Shown: piece after piece, positions 58,915 to 63,371 of the stretch | Layout: each line of letters starts with the position of its first letter | How positions within the stretch are numbered: position 1 is the stretch's first letter | Assembly (NCBI GenBank): GCA_017471945.1 | Contig: JAFURH010000039.1 | Span: 1 to 63,371 of the forward strand | Source: Clostridia bacterium | Lineage (GTDB): Bacteria > Bacillota > Clostridia > Christensenellales > Borkfalkiaceae | Direction of reading: 5' to 3' | Length of the DNA stretch: 63,371 nt | The notes under the pieces: model-generated | The model's input: the letters and a program-made list of their open reading frames with translations, nothing else | Databases searched by the model: none | Told to the model about the DNA's origin: nothing | Made by a program: the position numbers and the translations under genes

Positions 58915-58978
58915 AACCAAAGGGAAGGAATTTTGCATTAAAAACTCTCTTTTTCCGAAAATCACCCCCGAAATCCCG

Positions 58979-59028
58979 TTGACAAACTCTCGTTTATATG
59001 GTATACTGAAAATGTTGATTTGTCAACA
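58979..59028 (+). promoter_or_regulatory. marR-degV promoter with operator-like inverted repeats
   Basis: TTGACA (58979-58984), 17 bp, TATACT (59002-59007). TGTTGA-TTTG-TCAACA (59013-59028) overlaps the transcription start, and GTTGACAAA (58978) is mirrored by TTTGTCAAC (59019). These are candidate MarR binding sites. Confidence 0.78.
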
Positions 59029-59042
59029 AGGAGAAAACGAAA

Positions 59043-59501
59043 ATGCAGGAACGCTTTAAAACATTCACGGTTTTGATCGCCAAAATCAGCCGCGCGATCC
59101 GCAGGATCAAAACGGAAGAAATGGCGGAGTTCGATTTGAAGAGTCCGCACGTATCTTGTCTTTATTATTTATATAAGGAAAAGAGTCTGACGGCGAAAGA
59201 GCTTTGCGATATTTGCGACGAGGATAAGGCCGCCGTATCCCGCTCTATCGATTTTTTGGAAACGAACGGGTATATCGCCGCGCCCGACGCGGCGAAAAAA
59301 CGCTATAAAACCCCGCTCTTTCTCACGGAGAAGGGGGAACGTATCGGTGCGGAGATAGCGAAAAAAATCGACGATATCTTGGCGAAGGCGAGCGTGGGCT
59401 TGAGCGAGGAAAACCGCGAAATTTTTTATAAGAGCTTGACTCTGATCAGCGACAACCTGCAAAATATCTGCGAAAATTACGAAGGAGAAAAAAATGGTTA
59501 A
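59043..59501 (+). CDS. MarR-family transcriptional regulator
   Basis: 152 residues. Winged HTH (about 35-105): LKSPHVSCLYYLYKEKSLTAKELCDICDEDKAAVSRSIDFLETNGYI, then the wing DAAKKRYKTPLFLTEKGE, typical of MarR; flanking helices form the dimer. AAGGAG precedes the start. It overlaps degV by 8 nt and probably represses the pair through the inverted repeats in front; the ligand may be a fatty acid, an inference from the partner. Confidence 0.92.
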   Translation: MQERFKTFTVLIAKISRAIRRIKTEEMAEFDLKSPHVSCLYYLYKEKSLTAKELCDICDEDKAAVSRSIDFLETNGYIAAPDAAKKRYKTPLFLTEKGERIGAEIAKKIDDILAKASVGLSEENREIFYKSLTLISDNLQNICENYEGEKNG

Positions 59502-60339
59502 ACTTATGGTGGATTCCGCTTCGGATATCAACGCGAAGGAAGCGGAAGAACTCGGCGTGATCTTATTGCCGATGATCGTCGGATTCGGCGAAGAGGAGTA
59601 TTTAGACGGGGTAGATCTTCTGCCTACGCAATTTTACGAGAAACTTATCGAGGGCGACGAATTGCCCAAAACCAGCCAGATCAGCCCTTTCCGCTTCGAA
59701 GAGGCGTTTGAAAAGGCGACGGCGGACGGCTCGGAACTCGTCGTCGTCACGATCTCGTCCAAGCTTTCGGGTACGTACGCGGCGGCGGTGCAGGCGTCGG
59801 AGAAATTCGGCGGGAAGGTGTCCGTCGTGGACAGTATGAACGCGTGTATCGGCGAGCGGTTGCTGCTTCAATACGCGCTCAGACTTCAAAAGGAAGAAAA
59901 AACGGGCGCGGAAATCAAAGCCGAACTCGATCGCGTGAAAGAAAAAGTCAACGTGATGGCGCTCGTGAATACGCTCGAATACTTAAAAAAAGGCGGCCGC
60001 GTTTCGAAGGCGGTCGCGTTTGCGGGCGAGCTTTTGTCGATCAAGCCCGTCGTGGCTGTCGTAGAAGGGGAAGTAAAGCTGATCGGTAAAGCGCTTGGCT
60101 CGAAGAAAGGGAATAACCTTTTAAACACCCTCGTCGCGAAAAAAGGCGGGATCGATTTTTCAATGCCCTACGGCGTGGTGTGGTCGGGCTTGAACGATTC
60201 GATGCTGCAAAAATATTTAAAAGACAGCGAAGCGCTCTGGAAAGGGCAAACGGAGAACGTCCCCGCGTATTTGATCGGCAGTACGATCGGCACGCACGTA
60301 GGCCCGGGCGCGATCGGCGTGGCGTTTTTTGAAAAGTGA
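59494..60339 (+). CDS. DegV-family fatty-acid-binding protein
   Basis: 281 residues. DegV fold: VDSASDINAKEAEELGVILLPMIV (about 6-29), TSQISPFRFEEAFEKA (about 60-75), VVTISSKLSGTYAAAVQAS (about 85-103), VVDSMNACIGERLLLQYA (about 110-127), YLKKGGRVSKAVAFAGELLSIKPVV (about 163-187). The Ser and Thr residues in these loops bind a fatty-acid carboxylate, and some DegV (FakB) proteins present it to FakA kinase. FakA is not in this window. AAGGAG before the ATG. Confidence 0.93.
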   Translation: MVKLMVDSASDINAKEAEELGVILLPMIVGFGEEEYLDGVDLLPTQFYEKLIEGDELPKTSQISPFRFEEAFEKATADGSELVVVTISSKLSGTYAAAVQASEKFGGKVSVVDSMNACIGERLLLQYALRLQKEEKTGAEIKAELDRVKEKVNVMALVNTLEYLKKGGRVSKAVAFAGELLSIKPVVAVVEGEVKLIGKALGSKKGNNLLNTLVAKKGGIDFSMPYGVVWSGLNDSMLQKYLKDSEALWKGQTENVPAYLIGSTIGTHVGPGAIGVAFFEK

Positions 60340-60353
60340 AAAAAATTTTAAAA

Positions 60354-60392
60354 CGCAAAAACAGAGAGGAAATCTCCTCTCTGTTTTTGCTT
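60354..60392 (+). terminator. marR-degV terminator
   Basis: GCAAAAACAGAGAGGA pairs with TCCTCTCTGTTTTTGC around AATC; U-rich 3' arm. Confidence 0.88.
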
Positions 60393-60425
60393 GCTTTGGA
60401 TTAAGCCTTTAAATATATATTTCCC

Positions 60426-60457
60426 TTGACAAAAGTAAAAAAGGATGATAATATAAT
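60426..60457 (+). promoter_or_regulatory. promoter of the LRR lipoprotein
   Basis: TTGACA (60426-60431) with two possible -10s: GATAAT (60447, 15 bp) or TATAAT (60452, 20 bp). Spacing is not ideal for either. Confidence 0.5.
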
Positions 60458-60496
60458 AGTAGAGAAAGATGTAATCCTCTTTATAAAGGAGATCTT

Positions 60497-61852
60497 ATGA
60501 AAATGAAAAAGCGTTTACTTACTGCGTTGACAGGGCTTTGTGTTTGTCTTATGGGCGCAACGGTTTTTACCGCTTGCCAAAACGACCAAGCGACTACGCA
60601 AACGAATCAACAAGAGTCCATAGGGTTGGAATATACCTTAAATGATGACGAAAATTCCTATATGCTGACGGGGATCGGTACTTGTAAAGATACCAAAATT
60701 GTTATTCCTGCGACGTACAACGATAAAAATGTAACGGATATCGCCAGTGAAGCTTTTAAGGGCTGTGATAGCGTGACGGACGTGGTGATTCCTGATACGA
60801 TTATTTCTATCGGTCAGTCTGCGTTCGAGGAAACGCGATATTATAATAAAGAAGAAAATTGGGACAATGACGTATTGTATATAGGGAAGCATTTAATTAA
60901 AGCAAAAACTTCTTTGAGCGGCTCTTATACGATTAAGGAAGGTACGATTTGCATTGCAAGTAGTGCGTTTTATGAATGTAGTAGTTTGACGGAAGTGGTA
61001 ATTCCAAATAGCGTGGTTTCTATATCGGCTGGTGCCTTTTGGGGATGTAAGAGTTTGAAAAACGTGGTCATTCCCGATAGCGTAGTTTCAATTGGCTCTT
61101 GGGCGTTTCATTATTGCGACAGCCTTACGGATATAGTTATTCCCGATAGCGTAGTTTCTTTGGGCGGCGCTGTTTTTGATAGCTGTAAGAATTTAACGAG
61201 CGTAGTGATTGGAGACGGAGCAACTTCCATCGGAGGTCAAGCCTTTTATAATTGTTCTAATTTAAAAACGGTTAAAATAGGGAATTCTGTAAAAACCATA
61301 GAAACCGAAGCGTTTGCGCAGTGTTATAATTTAACGAGCTTGGAAATTGGTAGTAGCGTGAATTTTATCGGAATGGCAGCTTTTCTGTATTGCAATAACT
61401 TGCAGGACGTATATATTACCGATTTGGCGGCTTGGTGTAATATTCAATTTCGAGAAAATCTACTTTCGCTCGCGAAGAATTTATATCTCAACGGTCAATT
61501 GGTGTCTGAGATGATAATTCCTAAAACGGTAAAGGAAATAAGCGCCAGAGCTTTTCGTGGTTATGAGAATTTGACGAGTGTGGTAATTCCCGTTGACGTA
61601 CTTATCATCCGTGATGATGCGTTTGAGTATTGTAATAATTTGACAAGCGTATATTACGAGGGAACTCCTGAAAATTGGGGAGAAGTTCGCATTGGAATGA
61701 TGAATGAAAAATTAAAGAATGCAACGCGATATTATTATAGTGAAAATCCGCCTGGGCTTAATGAGCAAGGAACGGCGTATGACGGGAATTATTGGCATTA
61801 CGGGGAAAACGGTGAAATAATCGTATGGCTTTACGATAGCCCTGAAAATTAA
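60497..61852 (+). CDS. BspA-type leucine-rich-repeat surface lipoprotein
   Basis: 451 residues. Signal peptide KKRLLTALTGLCVCLMGATVFTAC with a probable lipobox Cys at about residue 27. Then at least ten LRR_5 (BspA-like) units of 23 residues, for example SLTEVVIPNSVVSISAGAFWGC and SLKNVVIPDSVVSIGSWAFHYC, with VVIPxSVxSIGxxAF as the core, from about residue 70 to 395. These right-handed repeats often mediate adhesion in gut and oral bacteria; ligand unknown. The C-terminus has an aromatic GNYWHYGENGEIIVWLYD segment. AT-rich and codon use differs from neighbours, a possible sign of transfer. Confidence 0.9.
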   Translation: MKMKKRLLTALTGLCVCLMGATVFTACQNDQATTQTNQQESIGLEYTLNDDENSYMLTGIGTCKDTKIVIPATYNDKNVTDIASEAFKGCDSVTDVVIPDTIISIGQSAFEETRYYNKEENWDNDVLYIGKHLIKAKTSLSGSYTIKEGTICIASSAFYECSSLTEVVIPNSVVSISAGAFWGCKSLKNVVIPDSVVSIGSWAFHYCDSLTDIVIPDSVVSLGGAVFDSCKNLTSVVIGDGATSIGGQAFYNCSNLKTVKIGNSVKTIETEAFAQCYNLTSLEIGSSVNFIGMAAFLYCNNLQDVYITDLAAWCNIQFRENLLSLAKNLYLNGQLVSEMIIPKTVKEISARAFRGYENLTSVVIPVDVLIIRDDAFEYCNNLTSVYYEGTPENWGEVRIGMMNEKLKNATRYYYSENPPGLNEQGTAYDGNYWHYGENGEIIVWLYDSPEN

Positions 61853-61865
61853 AATTGTATAAAAG

Positions 61866-61903
61866 CACCCCCCTGAAAGGTTCGCCTTTCAGGGGGGAAG
61901 TTT
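61866..61903. terminator. strong hairpin between the LRR gene and fbaA
   Basis: CCCCCCTGAAAGG pairs with CCTTTCAGGGGGG around TTCG; serves both convergent genes. Confidence 0.88.
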
Positions 61904-61917
61904 TTTAGCTTGATTTA

Positions 61918-62856
61918 TTAAAACGCTTTACCTGCCGAGCCGAGCACGTTCACGATCTTGTGCTTGACCATTTCCTTCATCAACGCGCGCGCGTCGGTAA
62001 GGTATTGACGGGGGTCGAAATGACCGGGTTGTTCCGCGAAATGCTTGCGGATCGCCGCCGTGAACGCCACGCGAAGGTCGGAGTCGATATTGATCTTGCA
62101 AACCGCCATTTGCGCCGCTTTTCTAAGCTCGGATTCGGGAATCCCGATCGCGTCGGGCATATGTCCGCCGAATTGGTTCACGATTGCAACCTTGTCCTGC
62201 GGAACGGACGAAGCGCCGTGCAGAACGATGGGGAAGCCGGGCAATCTCTTGCCGATCTCTTCCAAAATATCCAAACGGAGTTTAGGGTCTTGACCGGGCT
62301 TGAATTTGTACGCGCCGTGGCTCGTTCCGATCGCGATCGCGAGCGAGTCGATCCCCGTTCTTTGCGTGAATTCTTCCACTTCGTCGGGCGAGGTGAATTG
62401 CGCGTCCGCCGCCGCTACGTTTACGTCGTCCTCGATCCCCGCAAGCTTTCCAAGCTCGGCTTCGACGACTACGCCGTGGTCGTGCGCGTATTCGACGACT
62501 TTTTTGGTGATCGCGATATTTTCTTCCCAAGGATGGGAGGACGCGTCGATCATAACGGACGTGAATCCGCCGTCGATCGAGGCTTTGCAGATGTCGAAGT
62601 CAGCGCCGTGGTCGAGGTGCATAGCGATGGGAATATCGTTCGTTTCGACGGCAGCTTGTACGAGGTGCTTTAAATATACGGGGTTAGCGTATTTTCTCGC
62701 GCCTGCGGACACTTGCAGGATAACGGGGGATTTTTCCTCGTTCGCCGCTTCAACGATGGCTTGGATCATTTCCATATTGTTGACGTTGAAAGCGCCGATC
62801 GCGTACTTACCCGCGTAAGCTTTTTTGAACATTTCGGTCGTAGTAACCAAAGGCAT
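61918..62856 (-). CDS. fbaA: fructose-bisphosphate aldolase, class II
   Basis: 312 residues. Zinc-dependent TIM-barrel aldolase of the short class IIB type. IGAFNVNNMEMIQAIVEAA (about 19-37), MHLDHGADFDICKASIDGGFTSVMIDAS (about 78-105) with catalytic Asp and zinc His, VEAELGKLAGIEDD (about 130-143), LAIAIGTSHGAYKF and FPIVLHGASSVPQD (about 204-217) with further zinc ligands. It splits fructose-1,6-bisphosphate in glycolysis. AGGAGG-type site before the ATG (GGAGGAATAAATT). Confidence 0.97.
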   Translation of the reverse strand: MPLVTTTEMFKKAYAGKYAIGAFNVNNMEMIQAIVEAANEEKSPVILQVSAGARKYANPVYLKHLVQAAVETNDIPIAMHLDHGADFDICKASIDGGFTSVMIDASSHPWEENIAITKKVVEYAHDHGVVVEAELGKLAGIEDDVNVAAADAQFTSPDEVEEFTQRTGIDSLAIAIGTSHGAYKFKPGQDPKLRLDILEEIGKRLPGFPIVLHGASSVPQDKVAIVNQFGGHMPDAIGIPESELRKAAQMAVCKINIDSDLRVAFTAAIRKHFAEQPGHFDPRQYLTDARALMKEMVKHKIVNVLGSAGKAF

Positions 62857-62896
62857 AATTTATTCCTCCGAAGATTAAATTTTTTTCGTCGTGTTT

Positions 62897-62925
62897 ATTA
62901 TAGACTATTTTGCTTAAAAAAGCAA
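62897..62925 (-). promoter_or_regulatory. fbaA promoter
   Basis: Minus-strand TTGCTT (62920-62925), 17 bp, TATAAT (62897-62902). Confidence 0.65.
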
Positions 62926-63005
62926 ACGAAAAGAGGGCGAGGGGCAAAAATTTTTTAAAGGGCGATAGACGACCCGCGTGAGGCGTACGCGTATTATATA
63001 TATTG

Positions 63006-63034
63006 TTGACAAAAGCAAGATTTTATGATATAAT
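63006..63034 (+). promoter_or_regulatory. promoter of the truncated right-edge gene
   Basis: TTGACA (63006-63011), 17 bp, TATAAT (63029-63034): perfect consensus. Confidence 0.85.
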
Positions 63035-63090
63035 AGAAATATAGCAAAGTAGAAATATTTGGAAGAGTTTTTATCATTTGGGAGAATAAT

Positions 63091-63371
63091 ATGTATCAAG
63101 GAAAAACAAAAAAAGTATTAGCTGTTTTTGGATTTTTAATAAAAGAATATGATCTTCAATTTAAATTTCAAAGTTTTGATATGTGGCATAACTTTTATGG
63201 ATCAATGGATACTTATAGTTTTTATAATGATTTTGGTTGTTTGACATTGCATAATGCTGTTCAACGAGGAGAATGGAGCGTATATGTATCGCATCGGTTT
63301 AGTCAAAACCAATATTCTCTTATGGAACGTGAAGTTTGTTTATCGGACTATACCGATAAAAGATGTTGGAC
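63091..63371 (+). CDS. hypothetical protein, truncated by the window edge
   Basis: At least 93 residues; open to the end. Starts MYQGKTKKVLAVFGFLIKEY, rich in aromatic residues (FYGSMDTYSFYNDFG, GEWSVYVSHRF). GGGAG site and perfect promoter in front. AT-rich with codon use unlike the GC-richer neighbours (AAA, TTT, ATA frequent), which suggests acquired DNA at the right edge. No family recognised from the fragment. Confidence 0.7.
   Translation, partial: MYQGKTKKVLAVFGFLIKEYDLQFKFQSFDMWHNFYGSMDTYSFYNDFGCLTLHNAVQRGEWSVYVSHRFSQNQYSLMEREVCLSDYTDKRCW

Noticed and set aside
1-63371. tRNA genes
   Set aside because: No cloverleaf with GGTTCRANYCC-type T-arm and matching acceptor stem was found by eye in any intergenic region.

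Overview
The window looks like chromosomal DNA of an endospore-forming Firmicutes bacterium (class Clostridia, probably an uncultured gut lineage; the order is a guess from gene content only). Evidence: a gerA-gerB-gerC germination operon, a SpoIVFA-like/SpoIVFB pair, a YyaC-type spore protease, a PdaB-like deacetylase, firmicute synteny (spoIVFB / rng / rplU / rpmA; tig-clpP-clpX; lon-engB; dnaN-rpmH-rnpA-yidD-yidC-jag) and strong AGGAG ribosome-binding sites. Few protein genes look foreign. The more AT-rich ones are the regulator/membrane-protein pair at 23.4-24.1 kb, the leucine-rich-repeat lipoprotein at 60.5 kb and the truncated gene at the right edge.

Layout. 0-10.3 kb is mostly minus strand: the 5' end of a 16S rRNA gene with two tandem promoters, tmk, an Orn/Lys/Arg decarboxylase-family protein, an unknown anchored protein, greA-lysS, an Lrp regulator with an aminotransferase, and a Nat-type ABC exporter. 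10.7-17.3 kb holds sporulation and translation genes (polysaccharide deacetylase, a two-domain SSB, SpoIVFA/B, RNase G, L21, L27). 17.5-34.3 kb holds protein and ribosome quality control (rqcH, tig, clpP, clpX, lon, engB), three exopolysaccharide genes, holB, ricT and rsmG. 34.3-43.5 kb is origin-type territory: two separate clusters of DnaA-box-like sequences (34.3-34.6 and 43.18-43.46 kb) bracket dnaN, rpmH, rnpA, yidD, yidC, jag, a preQ1-riboswitch-controlled queT, cvpA and yyaC. No dnaA gene is present. 43.5-54.8 kb has a DNA-repair radical-SAM pair, ftsH, a divergent parB, gapA, yugP and rsmI, with a near-perfect parS site at 54.1 kb. 54.9-63.4 kb has the ger operon, marR-degV, the LRR lipoprotein, fbaA and a gene that runs off the edge.

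The most unusual content is non-coding. Between about 10.4 and 53.3 kb, fourteen intergenic regions carry a 115-300 bp element built from up to ten short hairpins joined by constant linkers. At each position the stem sequence changes between copies with compensating changes on both arms. A four-hairpin core occurs in either orientation relative to its arms. A second, unrelated multi-hairpin family with GTGAA linkers has two copies (17.4 and 37.8 kb). A third, 20-bp non-palindromic repeat occurs five times, four of them inside genes in three different peptide readings. I know of no named system that matches the first element. It is the best candidate here for something undescribed.

Other points: four promoters place the predicted transcription start at or within 3 nt of the start codon (leaderless mRNAs). 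L27 keeps the firmicute cleavable N-terminus although no prp gene lies in its operon. GerC lacks the lipobox cysteine. YidC has a loop of about 215 residues, and Jag/KhpB carries an RGG-like tail.
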